From assembly GCA_019752375.1 (NCBI GenBank), contig JAIEMG010000049.1, positions 1 to 43,859 on the forward strand: 43,859 nt of DNA, written 5' to 3'. Source of the DNA: Gemmataceae bacterium. Lineage in GTDB: Bacteria > Planctomycetota > Planctomycetia > Gemmatales > Gemmataceae. How positions within the stretch are numbered: position 1 is the first letter of the stretch; every line of letters starts with the position of its first letter. The position numbers were made by a program, and so were the translations under genes. The notes below the pieces were generated by a model that was given only the letters and a program-made list of their open reading frames with translations, had not been told where the DNA came from and searched no databases. Shown one piece after another: positions 26,202 to 34,495 of the stretch.

Positions 26202-26636
26202 TCAGAAATCGAGCATGAACTGATGGCCCGGGCCGTCCACAAGCATTGTGCAGGTCTGGATGATATCCATCCCGATCAGAGCATCGAACGGAACCACGGA
26301 AGCCAGTTCCATCACGACAAGCGAGGGGTGTGACAGCCAGGGCAGACCGACATTCTGCGCATCCAGGATGTGGAGACTAACCTCGTACAGGTTGACCGCG
26401 AGTGAAGCCCCGATGCCTTGGGTCGACGTCGAACGGAGCACCGGGATCCCCAGCTGCTGGAGGATTGGCCATCCGACCGCTGAGATGTCGCTGCCGGTGT
26501 CGATCAGTCCCCTGCCCGGAACCGGTGACGGCCCTCCGCCGCTCGACCTCAGCGGCACGAGTACCGACGCCTCCAGGTTGATCATGACATCGACGACCAG
26601 GCCAGCCCGAACGATCGGGAATGTCAAGCGTGCCAT
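26202..26636 (-). CDS. Retropepsin-like aspartic protease
   Basis: A 144-residue single-domain protein with the retroviral-type aspartyl protease signature GLIDTGSDISAVG (43-55, catalytic Asp46) and the second hallmark ALIGMDII near residue 119, equivalent to the hydrophobic-hydrophobic-GxD/N turn. One DTG per chain means it would act as a homodimer. No signal peptide or membrane helix, so it is cytoplasmic. Its start overlaps the end of the upstream partner gene by 13 bases, implying coupled translation. Substrate unknown; the partner is the obvious candidate as regulator, adaptor or target. Confidence 0.82.
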   Translation of the reverse strand: MARLTFPIVRAGLVVDVMINLEASVLVPLRSSGGGPSPVPGRGLIDTGSDISAVGWPILQQLGIPVLRSTSTQGIGASLAVNLYEVSLHILDAQNVGLPWLSHPSLVVMELASVVPFDALIGMDIIQTCTMLVDGPGHQFMLDF

Positions 26637-27007
26637 GTGCGGTGATACCCACCTCCACGGAGAACCGGTTCTCGCTCAAGGATTTGCCGCAGCAGGACAT
26701 CCTGCATCATGAACCGCTGCGCCCGTGCTGCCTTCGCTTCCTGCTCGGTGTCCCAGATGCCAAAAATCTCCTCACCCTTGATGAGCACCCACCGGCCCTC
26801 GTGTCCTTCGCCGAGGAGGCGTCCGACCTGCTTCCGGTAGAAGTTCCATTCCGTGGCGCCCCGATGGCCCGGTGTGGCCTCGGAGAGTTCGGTCCAGTGG
26901 ATCGTCGGCTGATCCAGTGGCGGTTTTGGCGCCGGTGGATTCTTGAGCACCTCTTCCCGTTCTTGCTCTTGCAGCCACTGCACAATGTCCCGTTGCTTCG
27001 CGTTCAT
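26624..27007 (-). CDS. Partner protein of the retropepsin, DUF5678-like
   Basis: A 127-residue cytoplasmic protein. The first 75 residues are charged and proline-containing (QWLQEQEREEVLKNPP); the second half has a small alpha/beta module, EGRWVLIKGEEIFGIWDTEQ followed by a helix EAKAARAQRF and then LLRQILEREPVLRGGGY, which resembles DUF5678-type proteins. The ATG at 27007 is preceded by GGAGGAGCGC; the longer frame to 27100 is not needed. It overlaps the retropepsin gene by 13 bases. The family link is by pattern only. Confidence 0.65.
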   Translation of the reverse strand: MNAKQRDIVQWLQEQEREEVLKNPPAPKPPLDQPTIHWTELSEATPGHRGATEWNFYRKQVGRLLGEGHEGRWVLIKGEEIFGIWDTEQEAKAARAQRFMMQDVLLRQILEREPVLRGGGYHRTWHA

Positions 27008-27100
27008 GCGCTCCTCCTGTTGATCGCATCCACGAGGCCTCCAGTTACCGCACCAAGGCTTGCCTGAAAACGGCCTCAACCAGCGTTTGTCTGGGGTCAA

Positions 27101-27502
27101 TCAGGGCAGCAGCCAGTCGTCCAGTCGCAGGCCGGGGACGTACTGGTAATCCGCCGTGTTGTGCGTGACCATCGTCAAATTATGGACGAGAGCAACGGAA
27201 GCAATCATCAAGTCGACCGTCGGGACTTCGATACCCTGCCGTCGCAAGTCCATTCGCACTCGTCCAAATTCCTTGGCGCAGTCGGTGTCGTAGTCGACGA
27301 CATTCACCTCATGCAACCGCATTGTGTCGATAGATGCTAGCGCAGCGGTCGGATCGGGGCGACGATACGCCCACACGAATAGTTCCGCCAAGGCAATGCT
27401 TGGCGTATAGAGACGGCCCGAATACTGGACAAACCGATGAGAAAGGCCAGAGGGCCGGCGCAAGTGGGCCGACAGATGATCGGTGTCGAGAAGGAAACTC
27501 AT
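27101..27502 (-). CDS. vapC: VapC-type PIN-domain toxin
   Basis: A 133-residue PIN-domain ribonuclease of the VapC/FitB type. The acidic site is complete: Asp6 in LLDTDHLS, Glu40 in SIALAELFVW, Asp97 in VPTVDLMIASVA and Asp118 in THNTADY. Asn115 stands where many VapCs have Asp or Arg-Asn, which is tolerated. Length is normal. The start ATG overlaps the antitoxin stop by four bases (ATGA), so translation is coupled. Expected to cleave tRNA or rRNA when free; its exact target is unknown. Confidence 0.9.
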   Translation of the reverse strand: MSFLLDTDHLSAHLRRPSGLSHRFVQYSGRLYTPSIALAELFVWAYRRPDPTAALASIDTMRLHEVNVVDYDTDCAKEFGRVRMDLRRQGIEVPTVDLMIASVALVHNLTMVTHNTADYQYVPGLRLDDWLLP

Positions 27503-27756
27503 TCGGGAATCTCCCGGCGGGTTTCCTTCTTGCGCTCGTGATGGATTTCCTCAAGGATTCGGTCGTCTTCCTCAGTCCAGCATGAGGCCATCATTCCTGC
27601 CGCCGTTACTGTGCTCCCTGGTTTCCAGCCAGGCGGTGGGCCAGGGAGTCCTTTGGCCCGCAGAATGACATCGACCTTTCGGCCGTCTTCCAGGCCCGTA
27701 TCGTGCTCCAGCTCAATGGTTTTGCCGCGGACAACGCCGTGCAGTATTTTCGTCAT
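27499..27756 (-). CDS. VapB-type antitoxin (DUF104/AF2212-like)
   Basis: An 85-residue antitoxin. Residues 8-32 (VVRGKTIELEHDTGLEDGRK) match the small beta-barrel of AF2212-like/DUF104 antitoxins, and the acidic-basic tail DRILEEIHHERKKETRREIPE is the helical segment that normally occludes the PIN active site. No AbrB or ribbon-helix-helix domain is evident. It overlaps vapC by four bases and begins only 24 bases after the kinase 2 stop, so it may be expressed from the sigma-kinase transcript as well as its own promoter. Confidence 0.8.
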   Translation of the reverse strand: MTKILHGVVRGKTIELEHDTGLEDGRKVDVILRAKGLPGPPPGWKPGSTVTAAGMMASCWTEEDDRILEEIHHERKKETRREIPE

Positions 27757-27780
27757 TGCTTGGCTCGCTTTCGTAGGTCG

Positions 27781-30777
27781 TCACGGCTTCGGAGCCTTCT
27801 TCGCCATCTCCGCGACAAGCTGCTTGTAATCCTCGCGCGGCCTTAGCAGCTCCAGCGCCGGGTCCTTCTGGACTTGATCCACCTTATTGTACCCATGAGC
27901 CGCCGCGTCTTTCAGGGCCGTCATGGCCAGGTCGAGATAGCGGGTGCGTTCTTTCTCCTCGGCGATCGAAAGCTGCGGTTTGTCCTGGCCGACGCCGGAC
28001 GCGGCGAGCGCCAGGTCGCGGGCGCCCTGGTAGAGTTCGGTGCCGCTGTCCGGCCAGAGCTTCAAGCGATCCTGCGTGGCGGCGACCGATTCACTCCAGC
28101 GGCCGAGCTTGCGCAAGTATGCGGCAAAGACAGCGTAGTGGGCGGTCAGGAGATCGCGGTACGCCCGGGAACGAGGCGCACGCTGCACCGTCACTTGCTG
28201 ATGCTCGATCGCCTCGCGCAGCAACGGCAGCGCATCCTCGAGCAACCCTTGCGGGCCGAGTTGCGTGGCCAGGTTGTGGCTCGCCAGGCCGAACTTGTAA
28301 TGGTAATCGAGGTTGTCCGGATGCGCGACGATCAGCTTGGCGAGCACTGCACGCGCCTTGCGGTAGGCTTCCTTGGGTTCGTCCCGCTTGGTGTGGTCGC
28401 CGTAGCCGATGCCCAGCTCGAAATAGATCATGGCCAGGTCGTGCTGGAAGGGGGCGCCGGGCGCGTAGAGGTGCGCGATCCGCTCCAGGATGATGCGGGC
28501 CTTGTCGAAATGGCCGAGTGCCTCGGTCCGCTTGCCGAAGCGGCGGAGCAGAAATCCCATGTCGCGATGGAGGATGGCAAACTCCATCTGGAACTGCGTC
28601 ATGGTCGGGCTGGCGTCGGCGACGGGCTGGAGCAGCTTGATCGCTTCCTGGAGCAGGGGCAAGGCATCGTCCGGCTTGCCGTGCCGGCGGTGCCAGTTGG
28701 CCAGGTCGCGATAGCTGAGCGCCAGCTCGAACTGCACGTGCGGCACCCCGGCGTTGCTCTTGTAGGTCTGTTGGCGAATCTCGTGACACTTCTCGTAGGC
28801 GACCTTGGCGTCGAGGTAATCGTGCTTGTTGCCGCGGTTCTGATAGCCGCCGCCCAGGTTGGCATAATAGTTGGCCAGATCGCGCTCGTACTGGGCGCGT
28901 GAAGGCTTGGCTGCCACCAGCTCCTTCTGTAGATCGATCGCCTTCTGATACCAGCCGAGCGCCTCGTCCGGCTTTCCGGCCACGCCCATACCGACGCCCA
29001 GGTTGTTGTAGGTCCGTGCCAGCTCCACCTTGAGCGCCAGCGAGCTGGGATCGCGGGCCGCCAGCTGTTCCCAGATGGCTCGGCTCTTCTCCAGCGTGGC
29101 CAGGCCTTCGCGCCGCTGGCCCAGGTCCGCCTGCTCGATGGCGATCCGGCGCAGCACGTCGGCGATCTCTTTCTGGTAGCGCGCGGGGTCCTGGTCTCCC
29201 TGGGCCAGCTTCTCGTACATCGCCAGCACGTCCTGCATCCGCTGGAGCGCTTCCGCCTTGGAGCCGGTGTCCGCGGTGATGGCCGCGACGCGGTAATGGA
29301 TGCGAACGACCTCGGCCTGCAGCTCCGGATCGTTGCCACGCTGCTTCAGGAACTCTCGATAGTAGGCCAGGGCGGCGTTGTTCAGCTCCTTGCGGATGCC
29401 CTGCAAACCGGGAATGTGGATCAGGTGCCGTTCGACCTGGACGCAGAACGTGTTGACGGCATCGTGCGCCAGGCGAAAGCTAGCGGTGGCCTCGGCCAGG
29501 TGCTTTTCGACCAGCTGCTTCTGCTCGACCACTTTTTCGGTCTGATCGCGGGCAAGGATCAGGTTCGTGTTTGCTTCGTCAGCGAGGCGGTTGGCGCGCA
29601 GCATCAGCACCGTGACAAGTGGAAAGCCGACCGCACATAGCACCACCACCAGGGCCGCCAGTCCGGCGACGAGCGGCTTGCGGCGACAGAGGCGCCAGAC
29701 GCGCTCGACGCTGCCGACCGGCCGGGCCTGGATCGGTTCGCCGTTGACGAAGCGCTGCAACTCGTCGGCCAGGACCTGGGCGCTGGGATAGCGCGCGGCC
29801 GGGTCCTTCTCCAGGCACTTGAGGCAGACGGTTTCCAGGTCCGGGGGAACGCGGGGATTGATGCTGCGCGGCTTTTGCGGGTCCTGCTCGAGGAGCATGT
29901 GCAGCGTGTCCATCATCGTGGCGCCGCGGAACGGCGGCTGGCCGGTGAGCATCTCGTACAGGACCGCGCCCAGACCGTACACGTCCGCTGCCGTGGTGAT
30001 CGCTCCCTTGCGGCCCGACGCCTGCTCCGGGGCCATGTAACTGGGCGTGCCAATGATGGCGCCGGACTGCGTGAGGCTCGAATCGACTTCCACGCGTTTG
30101 GCCAGCCCAAAATCGGTGACGTGCGGCTGCCCCTGGGCATCGAGCAGGATGTTGGCCGGCTTCAAGTCGCGGTGCAGGATGCCGCGCTGGTGGGCGTAGT
30201 GGACCGCCTGGGCAATGGCGATCAGGAGCCGGGCCGCGGCACGCGGATCGTCGCGGAAGCCTTGCACCCGCTGGCTCAGGCTGCCGCCATCAATCAGCTT
30301 CATGCTGTAGAACGGCTGGCCCTCGTAATCGCCGACTTCGTAGATCGGCACGATGTGCGGATGATCGAGGTTGGCGACGGCTTCCGCCTCGGCACGGAAG
30401 CGTAAGAGTTCGCTGGTCGTGGCGCGCGGACCGGAACGCATCATCTTCAACGCGACCAGCCGATTCAGTGCGGTCTGCCGCGCCCGGTAGACGATGCCCA
30501 TGCCGCCGTGCGCGATTTCTTCGAGCAGCTGGTAGCCGCCGATCGACTGGCCCGCCGTTGGCGCCGGGGCGGTGGCGAAGATGTTCCGCAACGGCGTGGT
30601 CAGGCGGGCGACGTTTTCGTGATCGTCCAGAAAGGACGCCAGCTCGAAGGCGAGGTCGGGGTGCTGGTCGAGGAGTTGCTGGCGCGTCGGCGCTGGGCCG
30701 AGCTTGACGGCCTTCAGGTAGCCGGCCACCACCTCGTCGAGGCGCTGTTCGCGGTCGTCAGCGACGGCATCGTTCAT
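27781..30777 (-). CDS. Serine/threonine protein kinase with TPR sensor (kinase 2)
   Basis: A 998-residue Hanks-type kinase. The N-terminal 60 residues (EVVAGYLKAVKLGPAPTRQQ) are the small helical module common before planctomycete kinases. The kinase domain covers about 80-345: HGGMGIV (90-96), VALK with Lys111, HRDLKPANI (202-210), TDFGLAK (221-227) and APEQASG (249-255). A membrane helix lies at about 369-393. The rest is TPR-rich and outside the membrane. Unlike kinase 1 it keeps DFG. The ATG at 30777 (MNDAV) follows the sigma factor stop by seven bases, so the two are one operon; the longer frame reads into the sigma gene. Confidence 0.94.
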   Translation of the reverse strand: MNDAVADDREQRLDEVVAGYLKAVKLGPAPTRQQLLDQHPDLAFELASFLDDHENVARLTTPLRNIFATAPAPTAGQSIGGYQLLEEIAHGGMGIVYRARQTALNRLVALKMMRSGPRATTSELLRFRAEAEAVANLDHPHIVPIYEVGDYEGQPFYSMKLIDGGSLSQRVQGFRDDPRAAARLLIAIAQAVHYAHQRGILHRDLKPANILLDAQGQPHVTDFGLAKRVEVDSSLTQSGAIIGTPSYMAPEQASGRKGAITTAADVYGLGAVLYEMLTGQPPFRGATMMDTLHMLLEQDPQKPRSINPRVPPDLETVCLKCLEKDPAARYPSAQVLADELQRFVNGEPIQARPVGSVERVWRLCRRKPLVAGLAALVVVLCAVGFPLVTVLMLRANRLADEANTNLILARDQTEKVVEQKQLVEKHLAEATASFRLAHDAVNTFCVQVERHLIHIPGLQGIRKELNNAALAYYREFLKQRGNDPELQAEVVRIHYRVAAITADTGSKAEALQRMQDVLAMYEKLAQGDQDPARYQKEIADVLRRIAIEQADLGQRREGLATLEKSRAIWEQLAARDPSSLALKVELARTYNNLGVGMGVAGKPDEALGWYQKAIDLQKELVAAKPSRAQYERDLANYYANLGGGYQNRGNKHDYLDAKVAYEKCHEIRQQTYKSNAGVPHVQFELALSYRDLANWHRRHGKPDDALPLLQEAIKLLQPVADASPTMTQFQMEFAILHRDMGFLLRRFGKRTEALGHFDKARIILERIAHLYAPGAPFQHDLAMIYFELGIGYGDHTKRDEPKEAYRKARAVLAKLIVAHPDNLDYHYKFGLASHNLATQLGPQGLLEDALPLLREAIEHQQVTVQRAPRSRAYRDLLTAHYAVFAAYLRKLGRWSESVAATQDRLKLWPDSGTELYQGARDLALAASGVGQDKPQLSIAEEKERTRYLDLAMTALKDAAAHGYNKVDQVQKDPALELLRPREDYKQLVAEMAKKAPKP

Positions 30778-30784
30778 GGGTCCC

Positions 30785-31342
30785 TCAGGGCGCATCGGCC
30801 AACAGCTCGCGCAGCTTCTTGAGCCCGCGCCGCAGCAGGCCTGCAACAGCCGCCTCGGTCTTCTCCATCAGGGCCGCCACCTCGGCGACCGAGCAGTCCT
30901 TGAGATGATGCCATTCGATGGCACTGCGCTGGTCCTCCGGCAGTTGGGCCAGGGCCTGAGCCAGCGACAGGAGCTGTTCCTGCCGGCCAAGCTGCTCGCT
31001 GGGCGACGACGCATCGGCCGCCAGCCAGGCTTCCAGGCGGGCGGAGGACTCGTCCAGGGTTTCGATCACGGACCGGTTCAAGACCATCTCACGTTGATAT
31101 TTACGGCCGGCGTCGATCAGGTGATTGGCCAGGATCCGCCGCAGCCACGCCGCCAATTCGCCGTCGGTCGTGCCCCGAAACTGGTCGAGGTTTTGCTGTG
31201 CCTTGATGAGCGTCTCCTGCACCACGTCGGACGGATCGAGCTTGCCGCGCAGCCGGGGATCGAGCTGCAAGCGAGCCAGCAAGCGCAGATACTCCCGGTA
31301 CCGCTCCACGCGTGGCCCGGTCAAATCGACGTCCCCAACCAT
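30785..31342 (-). CDS. ECF sigma factor, kinase-linked
   Basis: A 185-residue ECF-type sigma factor. Region 2 is visible as LDPSDVVQETLIKAQQNLDQ and the -10 recognition helix WLRRILANHLIDAGRKY; region 4 as LPEDQRSAIEWHHLKDCS with the HTH VAEVAALMEKTEAAVAGLLR. It lies directly ahead of kinase 2, a classic planctomycete pairing in which the kinase is thought to control the sigma factor in place of a membrane anti-sigma. AGGTGATGG precedes the ATG. No anti-sigma gene was seen. Confidence 0.92.
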   Translation of the reverse strand: MVGDVDLTGPRVERYREYLRLLARLQLDPRLRGKLDPSDVVQETLIKAQQNLDQFRGTTDGELAAWLRRILANHLIDAGRKYQREMVLNRSVIETLDESSARLEAWLAADASSPSEQLGRQEQLLSLAQALAQLPEDQRSAIEWHHLKDCSVAEVAALMEKTEAAVAGLLRRGLKKLRELLADAP

Positions 31343-31491
31343 CCATCACCTGCAAGAAGAAGACGAAACCGCGCGCCCAACGAACCGCGCAATCGGAGCG
31401 ATTCTCCACCGCTCTACCGAGCCGGCATTGTCGCCGATGGCGGCACGCCGGTCAATTCGCGCGCCGGGCGTCGGGCATGGGGGGTGGAAAA

Positions 31492-31632
31492 ATGCTCGTG
31501 GCGGCCGTCAATGCCGGTTATGGCGAGCTGCGCGCCGACCCGAAGGCATGGGCCGATGTCGAGGCGGAACGGAAGAAATGGGATGCGACCTTGATGGACG
31601 GACTGGACTTGGTGGGCGAGCGGGGCGTGTGA
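31492..31632 (+). CDS. Small protein, AxWDATLxDGL family fragment
   Basis: A 46-residue frame beginning MLVAAVNAGYGELRADPKA and continuing through WADVEAERKKWDATLMDGLD. This resembles the C-terminal half of small Gemmata-type proteins with a repeated WDATLADGL ending, which are often small putative antitoxin-like genes; the family link is from memory. GGTGGAAA upstream is a weak ribosome site. It ends inside a repeat (gagcggggcgtgtgaacgcc) related to the element at 36694-36795, so the last residues may be element-derived. Confidence 0.45.
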   Translation: MLVAAVNAGYGELRADPKAWADVEAERKKWDATLMDGLDLVGERGV

Positions 31633-31750
31633 ACGCCCCGGTTTAGCCAACCCAGCCGGGCGGTCACACGTCCGGCCGGAACCACATGTTTTCTACGGAG
31701 TAGCTACATCCCCTGGTATGTGCGTCCCAGCAAAAAACCCTCTTTACCTT

Positions 31751-32527
31751 TCACTTCGCAATGAGCTTGCGAAGAAACTCGTCCGCGTACACATCGCGAA
31801 GTTCATCCACCGCCTTCGTCCAGTTCCGGTCGCAGGATCCCGTCCCCCGTCCCGTCTCTTCCAGGCAGTGGGCACGTAGGGCGATGGTCTCTTCCGGGAT
31901 GGTGATGCGGGCAAGTTCTTCCTTCAAGAGCGCCACGTCGGATTTCAAATCCGCGACGGGAGTCTTGTTCACCACACAGGCGATGATCTCTGAGGTCCGA
32001 GTCAGCCGGGCAGTCGCGGGGAGGGCCGCGAAGTGCTGATAGGCGGCCTCGAACTGGGCCCTTCCGATGCGCCGAATCCGGTCACGTCCTGCTCGAAGCC
32101 GCTCCAGGATGATCTTCGCCAATCGCTCGAAATGCTCCTTGGGACCGACGATGTCGCGGTGGCGGAAGTCGACCCAGGGGATGCCGGTCTCGCCCAGCAG
32201 CGAATCCTCCACCCAGAGACCCGCCTCCGTCACATCCGATTCCAGGATACGGACCAGATAGCGGAGTTCGATCTTCGGTTCGGGCTCGGTTAGGAGATGG
32301 GCAGCCGCGATGCGCACTTCCTCGATCTCGTCGTCGGCCCAGTACGACGACATGTCGGAGACCTCTGACCCCGCCTGGCGGTGCCGCTTCCGCGGTTGAA
32401 AGACGCTCTGCGAGAGGGGCCGAGGTTCTCCAACCCCATTGATCCAGTCATCCGCCTTGCTTTTGCGAAACGAATAAGATAGCGCATCGAGCACCAGGAC
32501 TGGGGTCCGCGCCACTGAATGCCCCAC
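31751..32527 (-). CDS. Operon protein C, unknown
   Basis: A 258-residue cytoplasmic protein, third of three tightly linked genes. Charged and mostly helical (EHFERLAKIILERLRAGRDR, FEAAYQHFAALPATARLTR), with an early beta-containing stretch. No catalytic motif, membrane helix or zinc ligands were seen. The start is GTG; only 23 bases separate it from gene B. No family recognised. Confidence 0.65.
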   Translation of the reverse strand: MGHSVARTPVLVLDALSYSFRKSKADDWINGVGEPRPLSQSVFQPRKRHRQAGSEVSDMSSYWADDEIEEVRIAAAHLLTEPEPKIELRYLVRILESDVTEAGLWVEDSLLGETGIPWVDFRHRDIVGPKEHFERLAKIILERLRAGRDRIRRIGRAQFEAAYQHFAALPATARLTRTSEIIACVVNKTPVADLKSDVALLKEELARITIPEETIALRAHCLEETGRGTGSCDRNWTKAVDELRDVYADEFLRKLIAK

Positions 32528-32550
32528 GATTCCGCTTCTGAGGGCGATGC

Positions 32551-33411
32551 TCAGGAGAATTCTTCGACCAGACGCTCTTCGGCCTCGGACCGCGTCGGGT
32601 CATCCGACTCGCCCGTTCGGGCCATCACGGCCAGCAACTCCTTCTGAGCCTTCCTGGGGAGCATGTGGAACACCCCCAAGGCGCGGCTCCGCGTGTTGTG
32701 GTCGCCCTTGGAGACCAGGTCCTTCAAGCAGGCCAGATGCTCGGTGTCCGGCACGCCTTCAATGGAGAAGGCGGTCTCCACCAGAGTCTCGCATTCGGCC
32801 CCGCCGAGCTGCGCCCACTTGCAAATCGCCGGCCAAGCGGCCGCACCGAAGCCCGAGAGCAGGGACGCCGCCTGGTTCAGGTAGTCCTCGTGCCCGATGA
32901 GTCGGTACGCACGCAACGCCGTATCGAGCAGTGCGTCGGGGGTCGCGACCTTTCGCAGAGCCGCGAAGACGGCGCGCCGGTCGGATACGGTGCCTTCGAA
33001 TAGGAAGGGGAAGAGGAGATCCGCCGCCTCTCCAGGTGCCATCCTCCCCCCCTTCCGCTGACTGGTCACTTGTACGACGAGGTCGGCGGCGGACACGTCG
33101 GTTGGGACGCTGACCGTCGCAACCAATGCGCCCTTATCCTGGAGGTTCATCAGCATGGCCTCCTCCGAAGGGGCGGACGTCTCTCCGATCACTTTTGAGT
33201 CGAGGGGCTGTTGAGTCCGGCCCTTCCCTCTCAGCGTGCCCTCCTGAGTTTGTGACACGCCCACGGTTCTCGGAGGGGTTTTCGCCAGCTGGGGGAAAGC
33301 GATGTGCGTCCGCGCGCGTTGCGATTGGCATCGCTTTGTCACGGTCCGATAATCGTGTCGAGGGGGCAGTTCCTTGGTCCCTGGCGAACCGGCAGTCATC
33401 GTCGCAGCCAT
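32551..33411 (-). CDS. Operon protein B, helical repeat (HEAT-like)
   Basis: A 286-residue protein: residues 1-95 are low complexity and probably disordered (KTPPRTVGVSQTQEGTLRG), and the rest is an alpha-solenoid with paired helices (SDRRAVFAALRKVATPDALL, YLNQAASLLSGFGAAAWP, NTRSRALGVFHMLPRKAQ). This resembles HEAT-like repeats, a protein-binding scaffold. The ATG at 33411 lies inside the end of gene A, overlapping by 16 bases, with GGAGG eight bases upstream. Confidence 0.7.
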   Translation of the reverse strand: MAATMTAGSPGTKELPPRHDYRTVTKRCQSQRARTHIAFPQLAKTPPRTVGVSQTQEGTLRGKGRTQQPLDSKVIGETSAPSEEAMLMNLQDKGALVATVSVPTDVSAADLVVQVTSQRKGGRMAPGEAADLLFPFLFEGTVSDRRAVFAALRKVATPDALLDTALRAYRLIGHEDYLNQAASLLSGFGAAAWPAICKWAQLGGAECETLVETAFSIEGVPDTEHLACLKDLVSKGDHNTRSRALGVFHMLPRKAQKELLAVMARTGESDDPTRSEAEERLVEEFS

Positions 33412-34049
33412 TGCACAGCCTCCGTTTGGAGTGCGAATACGCCGAAGAAGATCCGGCGAACCTGGTCCTCGACCTCTTCGACTGGCCGAGCGAGCCACGT
33501 CATCAACTCATCGCGGTTCCCCGCCCGCTCGAAGTTTGCATTCACGCGGAGGACACGGTCTTGATCTTCACGGCTCAGATTTACGGAGATCTTCCCCGCC
33601 TGCCAGTCCGCGACCCAGGTAACGTCCCGGCGGAAGATTGGATAACCAGCACCCTCGAACTCGCGGTCCCAACGGAGCTGTGTGGCCTTGATCAGCGGGC
33701 CGAGGTGTTCATCCTCCCCGGCGCCCTGTGCCCGGATATTGAGCCCGGCCGCCATGACGGGAGTCTCGGGCAGGCTTTCCATGCCCCTGCGAGCGACCCG
33801 CATCGCCCGCTCCAGGCTCGGGAAGTTGTTCTCTCTCGCCTCCACCATCAATCGCCCGCCCTCGACGATGACGGTCAGGTCGCGGTGCGAAACGCGGAAC
33901 GGCCCGATGGCGTCCATCGGCACTTCGATTCCGATCTCCGTTTCGGACGGCACCTGAAACAGGCGGGAGGCAATGCCTTGCGGCGTCAGGATCGCGCGGT
34001 TCCAGTGGCCCAGCACCACCACGTTCCAGTCATACGGTTCCAGCGGCAT
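33396..34049 (-). CDS. Operon protein A, unknown
   Basis: A 217-residue soluble protein, first gene of the operon. Beta-rich N-terminal half (WNVVVLGHWNRAILTPQGI, then DLTVIVEGGRLMVEARENN) and mixed C-terminal half ending FFGVFALQTEAVQWLRR. A TIGR04255-like organisation is possible but uncertain. The ATG at 34049 (MPLEPYDW) is preceded by GAGGAGG; the longer frame to 34079 is not required. Overlaps gene B by 16 bases. Confidence 0.65.
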   Translation of the reverse strand: MPLEPYDWNVVVLGHWNRAILTPQGIASRLFQVPSETEIGIEVPMDAIGPFRVSHRDLTVIVEGGRLMVEARENNFPSLERAMRVARRGMESLPETPVMAAGLNIRAQGAGEDEHLGPLIKATQLRWDREFEGAGYPIFRRDVTWVADWQAGKISVNLSREDQDRVLRVNANFERAGNRDELMTWLARPVEEVEDQVRRIFFGVFALQTEAVQWLRR

Positions 34050-34121
34050 GACGACCTCCTCACCCGCTCTCGTCTTCAAACCGTGATTCTACGGCAGCGG
34101 GATGGGAGAAACAACGCGGGT

Positions 34122-34436
34122 AGATGGAGCAGTTTGCCTGGACGGACGACGTGACGCAGATCCTGGGCCTGACCTCCATCGGTCGGGCAACGGTCGAAGC
34201 ACTGCCACTCAATCGCGAGCGCCTGGTCAATTTGCGCCGCGTCCTGGTGAGGGAAAGCGGAGGTGTCAGAAACCGTTTTCTTGCCTGGAAACGGTTCCTG
34301 ACACCTTGGCTTTGCCGCGCTGAGCGCATTGGCGGACGCCGACGAAAAAGTACGTAAGATTCTCGTCCCCGCGTTGAAGGACCCGCTACCGGCTCGCCGC
34401 GCTCGCGGCATGTTTGCTGGGCCGTCTGGGGAATGC
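34122..34436 (+). pseudogene. Broken helical-repeat gene remnant
   Basis: Two protein-like pieces in different frames: from 34124, MEQFAWTDDVTQILGLTSIG and onward to about 34250, and from 34314, ALSALADADEKVRKILVPAL to a stop near 34436. The second resembles a HEAT repeat. Between them is the palindrome 34261-34306, which appears to separate the halves. Either insertion of the repeat broke the gene, or the pieces are unrelated. Confidence 0.3.
34261..34306. repeat. Inverted repeat, ggtgtcag family
   Basis: Arms aggtgtcagaaaccgttt and aaacggttcctgacacct pair almost perfectly around a short loop (cttgcctgg). The element sits between the two halves of the broken gene at 34122-34436. Confidence 0.8.
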
Positions 34437-34495
34437 GAATGAGATAATTGCGGTCAAGAAATTGCTGAGTCACCAGACCTAATGCTTCCCCAACA

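Noticed and set aside
27874..28902. 342-codon plus frame opposite kinase 2
   Set aside because: Antisense shadow of the TPR region.
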